Assembly (NCBI GenBank): GCA_013397845.1
Contig: VZTG01001537.1
Location: 125,146 to 189,145, forward strand
Direction: 5' to 3'
DNA length: 64,000 nt
Origin: Melanocharis versteri
Taxonomy: Eukaryota > Chordata > Aves > Passeriformes > Melanocharitidae
Below, in pieces: positions 39,081 to 52,800 of the stretch (the first letter of the stretch is position 1; each line of letters starts with the position of its first letter). The notes under the pieces were generated by a model, which saw nothing but the letters and a program-made list of their open reading frames with translations, ran no database searches and had not been told where the DNA came from. A program made the translations under genes and the position numbers.

Positions 39081-39150
39081 GGTGGTTTGTGGGTGGGTTT
39101 AGAGGGTTTTTTGGTGGGTTTTTTTGTTTGTTTTTGGTTTTGATTGGGGT
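39081..39150 (+). repeat. T/G-rich low-complexity tract with four G-runs
   Basis: GGG runs at 39091-39093, 39095-39097, 39104-39106 and 39116-39118, with loops of 1, 6 and 9 bases, satisfy a loose G-quadruplex pattern. T-rich sequence with TTTGTTTG follows. The tract is in KITLG intron 1. The G-rich strand is the template strand, so the transcript would be C/A-rich here. Confidence 0.7.
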
Positions 39151-42100
39151 TTATATAGACTAACAACTATAAACTCCATCAAAGTGTTTCTGGTATTCCC
39201 GTGTTTCCCCACAATTCTCCTCTGTGTCCAGGAAGAACAGGCACATTACTATGATATATACCAACTCGCAAGTGCTCTCAGCTTACAGGAAAGAGACACA
39301 GGACAAATCCCAGCTAACCTCATCATCACAGAATTGCGACCACAGAATTAATATGAGTGTCATTCACATGCTATCTCAATGTTTTCATTTGAGTTATGGT
39401 AATTAGAGAGAACTGTAAATATCTAATCTTAAACCTGAAGCTCCACTTGTGGCTTTCCTTAAAAAACCACAGAAATTGTGGAGTAAACATTCCAAAAAGA
39501 AGTTAAGTCACTCGGTGTACAGTTTGGTGTGACTATGGAAGTGCACACGTAACTGGACAAAAAAAAATCTGAGACAAAAAGCTCCCTAAGTCTGTACAAT
39601 TTTGAAGAAATATAAATGCCTATTAGATACAGATGCCTATAAAACATAACTCTTACACCAGTAACACAGTATGATGAATTTTGTTAAATAACCGATATAA
39701 AATATTAGGTATCCTCACAGCATCTGCAACAATACAACAGAACACAACACTTTGAAAAAACAGATATTGTACCTTACTTTTACTGATAATTTTCATAGGG
39801 GTTATTAATTAAAAAAATGGAATTGTAAATTGCATGTAGTGTGATACAGAGCTTTACATTTGGTCAAAAGTGTCCATGTGAATTAGAAAGAATGGCAGCT
39901 GTCAGTAGTGAAATTATTCTGGTACATGTTCAACAGCATCCTTGTTACAGATGTACTGATAGAAAAACTCACACAAATATTGACACAATATAATATGATT
40001 TCTTGGATAATTTTTACACCTAGTTCTCAAATGCTCCCTAGGATCATTCCTACTAAAGAAGACACATTAATTTGCCTGGCCTATGATGAAATTTCTTTGG
40101 CTTCCATAATTAATCTCACAGAAAATATAACCCATTGTTGAGAAGATTAGTGTAAGTCTCCTCAGAGCATATACTTTTCAATGTCTACACTCTAAAATTC
40201 CAGTAAGACTAGTTATGCATTTTCATAATTGATACAATTTTTTAGCAAGTTTACGTGAGTGACACTTATCAATCTTTACAGGGAAAAAAAATCTTCTCAG
40301 TTTTATAGGAATTGTGTCGTTTACTTTGAAATAAGTAATGGAGTATGTATGTTAAGAAGACAACTCCATCATAGTGAATAAAGCCAAAAAGAACGCAACT
40401 GTTTGACAAATAGCACTTTGAACAGGTACTAATTCAACAGTAACTGAAATAATGTTCTTGGATGCAATGGACTTGTTTCAATAGAAATAAACCAGATTTT
40501 AGTAGGCTAAAAGCAGATTAACTTCACATATGTCTCAGGCCATTTGCAAATGTCAACAACATTCTGTTACAGTGGGAAATGACCAAGAGTACTGTAGAGA
40601 ATCTGATCATTACCGGCAAATGTTTAACTGATCCCTAAAACTGGCATATGAGAAGAGATTTTTTTTTCAATGCACTGGGGAGAATGAGAAGATAGAAATT
40701 CACTTCAGTTATTTAAAGAACTTATTAGACCAGAACTTTTTAAAAGTAAAATGAAAGCACCAAATCAGGTATTTCTCACTTGGTTAGGTAACAAAGCTGA
40801 GAGGTACAGGGGAAAGCAATAACAACTACTTCTAAAGGGATTTCCTTTAGTCTCAATAAGTATCTGGCCATTAAAATTAAAAAAAAAAAAAATAAAAGCA
40901 AGCATTTTTTAACATATTAAGAAAATTACTGACTTTACAGAGAAAAAAGGTATTGCCACTTCTAGAAATGGCAGACCAGTATTTCAGAGGGCTCTTTCTA
41001 ACTGTAATAATAGCTTGCAAGTGTCATAATATGAAAACCCCAACATATTCCACAGAACAACGGATTCATTCTAATCCTGTCCAAAGAGACACTTCGTTTC
41101 TACAGATGATACAAAATACAGTAACAACGGGTTACTCAGAGGACTAATACTTAAAGTGGGTCCCAAAAGGTAATGGGAAACAAAAATGCCATAAAAGAAC
41201 ATAGAGAAGGTTCACAGAAGATGAAGCTTAAGCTGTATGGGAGCAAACGATGCTGACAGACACACCTTCAGTACTGTGGATACTGGAAGTGCTGAAGTTC
41301 TGTTGTCAGAGGTGAGAACACTGATTTAAACACATCAGAAGCCAGGAAAAGTGCACAGAGAAATGCAGGTAGTTTTCTGTCTTAAGGGGAAAAGGAGAGA
41401 AACTTCCAGGATAACCAGTCATTTTCAGATGCAGCCTTGAGACATGATGATAGGAAAAAATCCACAGGAAAATGGATGGAGTATTATGAACACCTTCTGA
41501 CTTGAGATTGGAGTAAATTTTTAAAAATAGTAAGATTTTCACTGGTTTTAGTAGCCTAAAACACTGCCTAGTATTACACTATTAATGGAGCAAACACTAA
41601 AGAAATATATCGAAACAGTTTGGAACAGACTACAATATTGGCCAGAATTTTTAGAGAGTGCACAGCAAATCTAGGGCACATTCTTTGTCAGTGATTATAA
41701 TAGAGAAGATCAAAGCACTTTCAGTGACAGTATTTAAATTTACAGTTTATAAGAAAGGTTTGCATTTCCTAAAAAATAAAGCAGTGCCCATCAGAATCAT
41801 TTAAACTGGTGTCAAATACAGCACTTGTAGGTTTTGCTGTTAGAATAGAAATGCAATCCACACATTGCTGAACCACAGCAACTTGAAAAAGACACCAATT
41901 ATGAATACTGGAGATATATTTTTTCCCTCCTTTTTAAAATAACCACTAAAAAGCTCTGTTTATTCAGGAACGTGTTTTTTAGTCCAAACAAAAGAGGGCG
42001 CCAAGCAGGGTTATACAAGCTTCCTAAATTCATTTGACTGACTAATGTTCCTATTCCTGCATGCTTCAAAGTAATAAAAGAAAAAATAAATCTCAGGAAG

Positions 42101-45100
42101 AACTGACATTCAGATCTGTATCAGTTTAAAGACATAATGCATAATGTTGTCTGCTTGCTATTTAATGCAAAAGACAAATTTTGCTGAGTTCACTCAATAA
42201 TGAGCAAATGGAGGGTGGAAATTAGAGGGTTGGAACTTAGGACTTTTTTACAATAGACTATTAGCATGTTTAAATTTCAACCTCCCTAAATTTCTAAGCA
42301 CTTCTTTTCATTTAGTGAATTATTTTGCATACATACAGCATATTATTAATTTAAATGTATCATACCTGACTCCTTAGTGTCTTACTTCAGTTAGACCACA
42401 AAAGCCAGCACCTTGATATCATACTCCCATTTTATACAATTATGAAATCTCCATAAAGAGACAGGAATTTTTTTGGACCAACATGAAATGGAGGAAGAAA
42501 CTTTCCTACACACTTTAAACCCTCCACATTTACAGGCACTTTACAACATTAAACATTATATTATCTATTATTTTATATCAATATTACATATTAATATTTA
42601 AAGTTTAAATATACTCTATTAACGTCTTTTTAATGAAATTTTTATGTCAGTGTATTACACCGTATTTTCAGAATGTGCTGTATACACATCATCAAGTTCA
42701 TTCTTTTGTTCTGCAACAACTCTTACAAAAAGAGTTGCTGTATGCTTTGCACAGAGTTAATTTTGTGTTTTAAACAGAGATAGATTGCCAGGACATGCAC
42801 AACTTAGTTTTACAGTCTGACTTATACTGCCAGAATAACTTTTTTCCAAAAAGTAATTAGAGGTCATGTGTTACTAAACAGAGCAAAGAATCCATCCAGC
42901 AGTGATGTATCATGCTGCAAACATGAAAGGATGACATACCGTGGTCTGCTGCTACCGAGCAAGCACAAGCTAATGAGGAAAGTTACAAAACAGTGTAATT
43001 CATTTAGGAGGAAAGACATTGGCAGGTTATCAGTACAAGTCATCCTGACTACATCAAGTAGAGAGATTCTAGCCATAGCAAATGCAGAATCTAGGTCCAC
43101 AATAAATACACTGCATACACTTAACACATCTCCAAAGCTGTATTTAGGATGCTTCTAAAAACTTCTCAAAGTATATCTAAAGAAGGGATGACAGAGCTAA
43201 TTAGACTAAATTTATCCTTGGCCTTATCTGTCAGTGAACTGATGTCTCTGGAGCTGACGGCAACAGAACAAATGAAAGGCAGAAGGCCTGCTAAATAAGA
43301 CACTGGATAAGGGTTTATTGTCACTAAGACAGTTAAGGTGATTGAAGCCAGGTTCAGTCACATGGGATTGGCCAAGCTACAAGAACAGATATGACAGACA
43401 GACTGATATTTTCAGACTCTTGACTTGAAAATGCTTAAATCTTTCTGAATGGAGGTTCAGAGGGTGGCATGATTCACAATCTGTGAATTAGGACCTGTGG
43501 TCTGAAATACAGTCTCCCCCACATTCTTAGCTCATGCGTAAGCCACCCTCAAGATTGAACAAATAAACCTTCAACAGAACAGCTTCAACAAGATAAACTA
43601 GATAGTCAGAACCTTCCCAGAAACTTAAGATGCTACCCAAGAAAACATGTGAACATGTGTCTCTCTCACTCCAGTGAGTATGCTCATGTAAATTTTTCTA
43701 GATTAGCTTTTCAGACTGGATTGAACCAAGGTTGTTCGCAAACCCAGAGATAATCTCTCTAGACCATACATTCATCCTTTTGTGACAGCCCAGACTAAAC
43801 CTGCAGACTTTGCAGAGCATCAGTCTAAGCTGAAGTGTGTAGCCCACTGCCTGGCCCAACTCCAAGGCTGCCAGGACACAACACCCCTCTCTGACTTCCC
43901 AGCTCTGCTGCCCAAAACCAGTGAGAAGCCAGTGAACTTAGAAGAGGACTGAGATACCCAGCTGGACTCCTAGAAATTCTCCACTGGAACATTAACGAAT
44001 ACATGTGAATGACTGTTATACAGGTGCCAAATCACAGGTGAGAGAAAGGGTGGCTCTTGTGGCTTGGGCTAAATATGATCTTCAGGGTCCTGAACTTGAT
44101 CTTCTCAATTAAGTAGGTTTTGCAGCAAAAGTGAAGAAAAAAAATAACCAAATACTGCAGTCCCTGAATGCTTACAAGTGTTCTTTAGCAGCAGTGAAAG
44201 TTTTGGGCTGGGAGATAAGTGAAAGGTGACCTTTCAGAAGACAGGTGTGAGAGATCCTTCCAGGAGCATCGACCACTGTGAAGCAGCAGTCAGCTATTGG
44301 CCCTGCAACAGAGGAGCTTGCACTCAGTTCCTCAAGCCTGCAGGACGTGGTCTCATGTTACTGTTGCCTCAAGTGATGATGAAGTAGCTGGAAGCTAAAG
44401 ATTTACCTCCACACTTTGCAAAAGCATGCTCCACAATATGGCTGCAAAGCAGTGAGAACAACAAGGGACTTCTTCAGGCAATACCTGCAGTGATATCTTA
44501 GACCTGATGCTATTTTCACCTTGCACCCAAAATTAGGACTGCTACACGCAGCAACAATAATGGCAAAATACATACAGAGCAGAAAATTCCTAATGAGATT
44601 TAAAATCATTACTGTATCCATCTACCTTGTATAATTTAAACATCATTTAAACAGAAACAGCAACCAATCATTCACCCCAGTGTTTATTAGATAACTGTAG
44701 GAAATTAGATGACAATTTATTTCCTACACTAATGTGATCGTAAGTGTTCGTTAATCTGAACTCCTAAACTGGCTTTTATTCAGACATACAGTAGAATTAA
44801 TGTCTTCATTATCATATTACCAATGACCTCTGATATTATACATGCTACCAGCTTTAATAAAATACTTAACACCATTTTTTTTCTCATATTTTCATTCACA
44901 TACTAATAGATATCTGATACTATTTACATTTACTTACAATAAGTAAAACTATCCAGCAAATAAATCTGTATTTCATGCACTCCCTGCAGCCAGTTATTTC
45001 AGCATTGGTAATATTTATGAAAAGTCAGTTTTGCAGGTTTACATATGGCTGGGTAGGCAATGCAGACATGGGCCAAACAACAAAATTAAAGAGAAGCACT

Positions 45101-48100
45101 ACCTTTTGCCACTCACCTTACATCTGTGCATCTCCTTTTCCCACAAACACATGGAGAAAAACACAACCAACAAAAAACAAGTGGTTTTACAGTACGTTTG
45201 AAAGGCTGACTAATCTCAGGTTTGGCATACCAAAGACCAGGGCGAGAACAAGCACTTTCGTTTTCATGTCAGCTCCCACAACACTCAAATGGAATTGCGT
45301 AGGGAGATTTTTCCTTCCTTGCTTCTAATAAATGGATGTTGTGTTTACATACTGCATACTGAGCATTGCCCATCCAAAGCCAAGAGCTGCATCTTGCCAA
45401 CTCTTAACTTTCATACAATATGGCGATTACATAAGCCAGCATAACATTAAATCACACAACAAAACTTGGAGAATGGCACTGTCAGCTTGCAGAACCGTAC
45501 CTGAAGGACTGACATGCAATGCATAAAGGGAAAAACTAGATTTCAGTGCAATGGCAGAACCGGGTCAGGAGAAGACTGGGTTACTGGCCTCACATTAAAC
45601 TACAAAGCCAAGCGCCAAATAGTTCACAGAGATAAAAACTTGCAGGCGCATAATAAAAGCAGGTGAAAAAAAAAAAAAAAGATCACTAAACATGCCTCAC
45701 AAAATGCTCCCCCACCCTCGAGTCTTTCAGGTCATCTGCTGTTTATTCTCCATACGACTTTATTCCAGGATGTTCTTTGCAGCTGCAGTACTTGCAAACT
45801 GGCTTCCCTTGAGCAGAGTCAAAACCAGGGGAACAGAAGAGACCTTAGTCCATTGCTTAACGTGAATAGCACAGCATCCTTCTGGCTCCAGGAAATTCGC
45901 TTTTTCTATTTAATGAGCAGCAGATATATATCTGCAATGAGCTCCAAATGTCTTCCAGTGCCTAGTGTTCATTTTTTTGCAGAATGAGCAAGAAAGACTG
46001 ATAATCAGAAGTCACTATTCCCCCTAAAAGCAAGCTCACACCAAGGTATCAGGTATCTGATTTGCATTTCTGATTTAGCCTGCTGATAGGAAGCACTGGA
46101 AGTGCCAATTCGAGTACTAATTCTTTTTCCAGGTACCAGTCCACAATAATCTCTACAGAGGCTTCCACTTTAGTGACACAGACATACAGATAGGACAACC
46201 TACATGGTAGTTTAACCACCAACAATAATGCACAATGTTTAGAGGTAGAAAGCTGCGCTGAGATCTAAGACACTTTTAATACTGGGGTTTCTAAGAGGAT
46301 ATGCATCTAACTCACTGCAAGAGATGGAGTGCCTGAACCATTTATCTGTGACACCTTAACTTATCAGCCTTCAGAGCTACCCCACAGGTGACCCCTCTTT
46401 GCAACGTATTTCTTAGTAACTTAATCCTATTTAGATTGTCTTCAAATCACACAAAGAACAAGCAAATCAGAAAACTGCTACATGTTTTTGCAAGATCATA
46501 TCACACTGGCATCACTCACCCTGTTTTATTCAAATTGTAAAAGGCTGTCCAGGCATCAGTGACATTTTATTTGTTGTCATATTAGCACACAAAAGGACAT
46601 AAACTCACTTCTGATAATAGTTTTAATTACTAAGTATATAAGCCTACAAATCTTCTCATCCAACTAATCCTTCAATAAGATTAATTCATGGAAATAGCTC
46701 CATTGAAAAAGGATTTGTATGACTGAACCCTAAATGATTAATCACTTTTTTAAAGAAATCATTACTTAAATAAAAGAAAAAAATCCAGGTGTTGGTGTGT
46801 TTAAAACAGGGGGTTTTACATCCATCAAACCACAGAGTTTCATAAACATCACTTCTAGGACTGACACTGTTGGGGAATGTGCTTCAGCAGTTCCTGTGGT
46901 TTCTCAGGTTAAGACTGATTTAAATAAACGGACCAACTTGCTCACATTGAGTCTAGTGCTCAGCACGACTCTTTTCTTTCAGTACTTTCATTGTACTGAT
47001 GTATGACTCAGCTACTCCTTCAGCTGCACTAGTTATATATTATCACTGTGCAACATTACCTCAAAGATCAAAATCCCTGATTTATTTTAAACAATATCCT
47101 GGTATTACCAAGTGTTTGCAAGGCTCAGTGAGTGAGTGGCTTTTGCTTTCTGTACTATGTCTATTGCAGAATATTTTATTGTAAGAAACATTAACGTCTT
47201 TCCTGGTTTTCCAATCTTGTTCTTTTCACTATGACAGTTACCAGTCTAGACAATGACAGAAGTAGCCACAGGAGAGCATATAGATTAAGATTTACTTTAA
47301 TGTGTGGAGTGCCCCCATGTGCTTAAGTCCTCCTTCTTGTACCCACTTCACTTGCCCTCTCTCTTCGCACAGGATCTTCATGGTTTTAATGGCAAATCTT
47401 CTTTAAGTATCTCCTGCTCTGATCCCCTTGGAATGATTAATGGTTTTGTATCACATTTGTCTGCTACTCCTTAAAATATAGGAAACAACCTTTTGGAGAA
47501 CTACGAGTCTGTCAATGCCTCCAAAAAGCAGGAAGCATAACTGCTTGAAGGCTGACAGATGCTTCACCACCATGACAAGAAGCTGTTCCACAGGCTACAG
47601 CTTGTGAGCCCCTCAGTCAAGCCATATGGTCCTGAATGCCAAGACTGCCTGTCTTTCCCAGTTTATTGGGAGAGAGGGATTGTTCCTGCTTTGCTCTGAA
47701 TTTGTGAAAGTACTCTGTTGATTTTTATAAGTTTACAGTTCAAATGTAATAAAATGCTTGACTGCTTCCACTCATAAATCTTCATTCGTTTGCTGAACAT
47801 TTTTCCTCCACAAAAGAAACAGCCCTTCTTGTATGCTTCCATTGGGTAGGATAACATCTTGCAAATTTTTGCTACCCCTTCCAATATCAAATGAATGTAT
47901 GCAACCAAGAGCACACAAACATGGCTCTCAGACTTTAAGAGACCCTTCACACATTCTATTCATCACATTTAAATAATTGTGTATACAGGGTCTGAAACAT
48001 CTTTGAGGTACAAGGCATCTATAGTAATCTAATGTGAATAACAGCAATGGATATACATTGCTAAAATTCAGAGCTGATAATTTAAGATAAAATCCCGGTG

Positions 48101-48599
48101 TACTTCAGCATCACAAAAATTAAGTCTCCAAGTTTTAAGTTCTTAAACATGGGTACATTCTCCAGTGCTTTGGCCCGGTGAAATTTAAATATTTCAGAAA
48201 GTGAGTATTTCTAATTCCCGTCATCTCTTCAAAAATTGTTTAACTACCCAAAATACTTCGGTAAGGTCTTTTAAATTTTTTTTTAAAAAATATGTTTTAT
48301 GTCTTTTCCAATGACTGTATGCTGAAGTGTCTTCACTGGTGTGTAGGTGACCCAAAAATCGCCACGAAACAGACGAAGGCAAAAAGTATCTTGCTTCTAA
48401 CCCAGAAACGGAGGACGCAAAAGCCCCCAGCACAGAGGCAGCGGTGTGCGTATCCATGCATTGTTCTCTCCCAGAGCAGTCCTGGCTCTCGCTGAGGTCC
48501 GCCAGGATAGAGAGTATCGTCACCTTGCGAAGTCCAGCCTTAAACTTTCTCCCTTTAGAGTTTCCTTGAGCTGCCTCTTGCTACAATTTTCCACTCATG

Positions 48600-49850
48600 T
48601 ATGTCCCTTGCTTCCTTCTAAAAAACGCGCAGCACAGTGACTGCAATCTCTACAGAACCTGCAGAAATAATGGCAGGGGCCCCCGCAGCGGCACTGAGCG
48701 GCACTTCCCGGCGGGATGCGGGAGGACGAAGGGCGAAATGCGGGGATTCCCACAGCACTCGCCCGGCGCCGCACGCTGGAGCGGCGTGCGGGGAGACACC
48801 GGGAACCGCAGCCACTGCACGCTGCGCCCGATTATTTCATGTTCTCGCACTCGTCAGGGTAACACAGACAACTGATTTATTACGGCAATTTTTCCCAGCG
48901 CCTTCCGAGATCTCCCAAGGCTCGGCCGCCGGTCCGGCCGCGTGCTGCAACTTTTCCAGGGGCTGAGGAACGCCGAGGGCATGACAGGGCGGCAATTTTT
49001 TTCTCCCCCTCACCTCGCTCCCCCAACCCGTCCCCCGGCGGCAGCAGCTCCCAGCCCCGGCGGATATCCCCCACCTCTCGGACAGCCCGGGAGCCGCTGC
49101 CCCCGCGGACGCGCACTCCCCGCCCGGCGGCGGCCCNNNNNNNNNNNNNNNNNNNNNNNNNNNNNNNNNNNNNNNNNNNNNNNNNNNNNNNNNNNNNNNN
49201 NNNNNNNNNNNNNNNNNNNNNNNNNNNNNNNNNNNNNNNNNNNNNNNNNNNNNNNNNNNNNNNNNNNNNNNNNNNNNNNNNNNNNNNNNNNNNNNNNNNN
49301 NNNNNNNNNNNNNNNNNNNNNNNNNNNNNNNNNNNNNNNNNNNNNNNNNNNNNNNNNNNNNNNNNNNNNNNNNNNNNNNNNNNNNNNNNNNNNNCCCGGG
49401 GGGTGGGTGCGGAGGGCTCCTCCCGCCCGCTGCCGGGGCTTCGGCCGTGCCCGGGACGGGCGATCCCAGCCGGCCGCGGGGAGCGGGGCGGGGGTCTCCG
49501 GTCTTGCCCGCGGTGGGCTCTGGCGGCGTGCAGGGAAGCCGCCCGCCGCCGCGGCATTCGAGGTCAGCCGGGCTGCGGGCGCCGAGCCGAGCCCTTGGGT
49601 TGGGTCCCCCCACCCACGGTGGTGAAAAGGGGGGTGCCCCCCGGCTGAACCCGCCGCCGGGCCCCGCCTCGGCCCGCGGCGAGGAGGGCAGCGGGCTTGG
49701 AGGCTGGCGGGGCTCCCAGCCGCTGCCCGGTGTTCCCAGCGCAGCAGCCGCTGCAGCGGAGCGCACAGCCGAGGTGGCCGCCCCGGGTTTGACATTGCCA
49801 TTCCAGTGCTGCTTTCCCATACTCGGTGAGTGCAAGTTAAGCGCTGGGAT
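48600..49850 (-). promoter_or_regulatory. KITLG: CpG island, probable KITLG promoter and first exon region
   Basis: GC content and CpG density rise sharply over this interval, while both sides are AT-rich. It contains Sp1-type GC boxes, for example GGGGCGGGGG at 49485-49494 and GGGCGG near 48988. It is the only such island in the window and lies about 25 kb upstream of exon 2, a plausible position for the promoter and exon 1. No TATA box is evident. I looked on the minus strand for an ATG-AAG-AAG start joined to a donor GT and found none in the visible bases, so the start codon probably lies in the internal N run. Long apparent ORFs here come from GC richness and unknown bases. Confidence 0.8.
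49137..49394. other. Assembly gap (258 N) inside the CpG island
   Basis: The bases are unknown. Sequence on both sides is extremely GC-rich (CCCCGCGGACGCG on the left, CCCGGGGGG on the right), the type of region that short-read or older assemblies often fail to read. Whether 258 is a true length or an estimate cannot be told. The gap probably removes KITLG exon 1, including the initiator ATG, and part of the 5' UTR. Confidence 0.99.
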
Positions 49851-52800
49851 AAACATTTCAGCTGGCGCTTAGAAACTCCTTTTACCTGCTGCAGACACAG
49901 AAAAATTGTTGAGCAGTGCCGCCTAACGCTTCTGCAAAGGTGATCCTGCAGGTCTTTTCACATGCTATTGCAATTTGCATCCCGCGTAAATAATGCGTTA
50001 GTGTTGGGTGTGGAAAAGCGACTTGACTTTTACTGCTTGTAGTCTTCTGGCCAATCCATCACAGAATCTGAGTCGTCTTTAGAGAAGGCAGCTCCCAAGG
50101 TTAATGTGCATTAAATTTTGAGTGTGAATTAAATGGAACATACAGCAGTTGATGGAATTAGTATTTCCTGAAACAGCGATATTAGGTGAAAATTTAAAGA
50201 ACATTAAAACAAAGAAAGAATAGTCTGCCACTGTCAGTGGTCATTTCCTAAAGGAGATTCGGTATGCTCTGAGTGTACAGTAAATTTCTAATGAGATTCC
50301 ATTAGAAAAGTCTGTCTAGTTTTCACCTAGAATTAATAAGTTTTTTAAAGACTATATTTATGCCAAAGTAGAAGTGAGCTGTTCAGGTACAGAAAGGTTT
50401 TGAATTCATCCCCAACTCTGCTATGTATTTGGAGTTCAGTGTAGAGCAGATAAACGTCTAATATAATTTTGCTTCTGCACCTAATCCAGAAAAATGGGTC
50501 AATAATTTTCTTTTACAGCATGACAGTACTGATGAATCATTTCCTTTTTGATTTGGTTTTTTTTTTTGTTTGTGTTGTTGTTGTTGTTGGGGTTTTTTGG
50601 GTTTTGTTTGTTTGTTTTTTGTTGGGTTGTTTGGTTTGGGTTTTTTTTGCATTTCATGATTATTACTGTGCTGAATTATCTTGGAGTTCTGATGTTTCCC
50701 TCTGAGCTTTGTCAGACTTCTATATGCCTAAAGTAATAGTCTTTTCCTCTAAAGCAATAGACAAGCAGTGAAAGGGAGGAAGCCAGTAACAACAAAAGAA
50801 ATCAAGGACCTCATTCACTGAAAGGACGGTTTGTTTATTATCTAGTGGTGATCAACCAAAGCTGCTTCCACTGTCTACACATTTAGCAAGTAAGGCCAGG
50901 AAATTAAAATGTTATGGCATATTTCCTCCTTAGAACAGATGATCAGTTTAGTCTCCTGGGAAGAAGCCCTAGGAAGTGTGAAAGAGCAGTCTGTTGCAGC
51001 AGTTACCTATCTTATGGAAAACACTTATGGTCTTTCTCCATGTTGAACTCTATCACAGTTCACCTTTAGTCATGACAGGAAAACTTTGGTGGACATCCTG
51101 TATCCAGTTACCTTACTGATAGTTGTGCAGTGAGAATAACACTCTTGGGCGTAATTAAGTTTCTTTACCACCCTGGCATCCTACACCTTTTCTCTCCATC
51201 CCTGTTCCAACTTCTTGAACCTACCCTGGTGTTTGATGCCCAACTATAGTGGAGTAGTGCCGTTTTCATCTCTTCCTTTTGTGTTGGCAATTTGTGAGTG
51301 TATTACTGCTGACACTGTCCCTAGTTTGTTTTGGGATGACTTTTCTATGAAATTCAGAGTTTAATAGTTTAAACTAATTAATATCTTATGTCCATATCCC
51401 ATAACAAAGCATGCTTTTATTAGTCTTGTCCATTTCCAGCGTAGTACCAACTTTTGATTTCCTGGGTGACAACTGATTAGCCATCATGTACCGTTAGTGC
51501 ATTGACTGGTAGCTTTCCAAAGCACAACTGCAAACCACTTTCAGTCTTTCATGGCCTACCTTATTTGCATTTCTAAATGCTTGAGGGTGAACACAGGCCC
51601 TGTCTTAGTTTTGTGAAAACCTGTTCCTTCACAAGGAAGATATGGAAAACAGTGTTAGTCATCCCAGCTCTTCACAGGATTTAGTTCCACCCATTCAGCA
51701 GGATTGTCCTCACCAAGAATACTGTTTAGCCTGTATGGAAATACCAGCAACTGAAAATTAAGCCTTTCCAGTCTAACATGAATGGAAAAGCCTCACCATC
51801 TTTACCAGCTGAGAAATGGCTGTTAGATGGCTCTTAAATGGCTGATTATTCTGAATTTTATGGAATACCTGCCGTGCTTTCCATAGCTTCAGCTGTGTGA
51901 ATAATGTCTGCACTCAGTCTGTCGACAGCTTGGCTGCTGTCTAGAACAGCTGGAATTTGGGAATATGCAGGATCACATCCAGTCTCAGCCACTGAGATTG
52001 CTGGATTAAAAAGCATTCTGTGTCAGCTTGGAATATTGAAAAAATTTCTCCTATGAAACTGTTTAAGCTGTGAAGACAAACACCCGTGTGTGCATATTAG
52101 AAAGATAGCACACTAATCCCGTCTAATCGGTTACAGACTGAGCATGTGGGGGCTTTGCTGGCACAGAGACCTGGCTGTAGCATCAGCTCAGTTAAATCCC
52201 CTCTCACGAGTCTTTTTTAAGGACATAGAGTACTAAGGACACACATTCCTAACCTACTTCAGGCACACAGAATTGAAAAAAATGGAGTTAAAATTGAGGT
52301 ATGTAGAGCCAAGAGACTCAAAAGATGGCCTCAAATTTATTTAGGTTTTATTTACAGAAGTCCGTGATTGTAGAGGAATGACTTTCTACAGAAAGGACAA
52401 ACCTTGCAAGCTTGCAAGATCTACAGAAAATTATATGAATTACTTTGACATTGAGGAAGTACCTTGGGATAACTATCTCCTTAATAGGTCTTTATCTTTG
52501 ATACCACAAAATGTTCTAAGTGTTATTCTGTGATTGTGAACTTGTGCATTCTAATTTCAGAGCACAATCACAACCAATATATAATATTCTATCAAAGTAC
52601 ATATTTTGAATTTCTAATTGAGCCTTATGCTCAACAGTTACCAAAGGGACTGTTGTTTTTTTCTAAGCATCATACATCTTTTGTGCTGTATACAAGTACA
52701 GGGAGAACTTCTGCAGTTATCCAATATCACTGGTCAGTGAGTAAATGAATGACTCAATCAAGACTTTAGTCCATGGGGACACACACACCACTGCAAAGGC

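Larger units (their letters stand above)
23716..49136 (-). other. KITLG: KITLG intron 1 (large first intron; 5' boundary uncertain)
   Basis: About 25.4 kb separate exon 2 from the gap in the CpG island. The intron contains CR1 fragments at 28.57 and 32.74 kb, a solo LTR at 34.03 kb and a G-run cluster at 39.09 kb. It also has short A or T runs near 27.46, 31.01, 40.88 and 45.67 kb, and an unclassified block at about 43.2-44.4 kb. The remainder is AT-rich with only short chance ORFs. A large first intron is typical of KITLG in vertebrates. Its exact 5' splice site should lie in or next to the N run. Confidence 0.8.

Noticed and set aside
48837..49856. Long open frames on both strands across the CpG island (up to 339 codons)
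   Set aside because: They pass through 258 unknown bases and are Pro/Ala/Gly/Arg-rich in every frame, as expected of GC-rich DNA with few stop codons. No protein family is recognisable.
49875..49925. A CAG|GTAA donor-like site on the minus strand beside the island as the end of exon 1
   Set aside because: No ATG-AAG-AAG coding start precedes it, and the joined frame would not give the expected signal peptide start. A noncoding upstream exon cannot be excluded but is unsupported.
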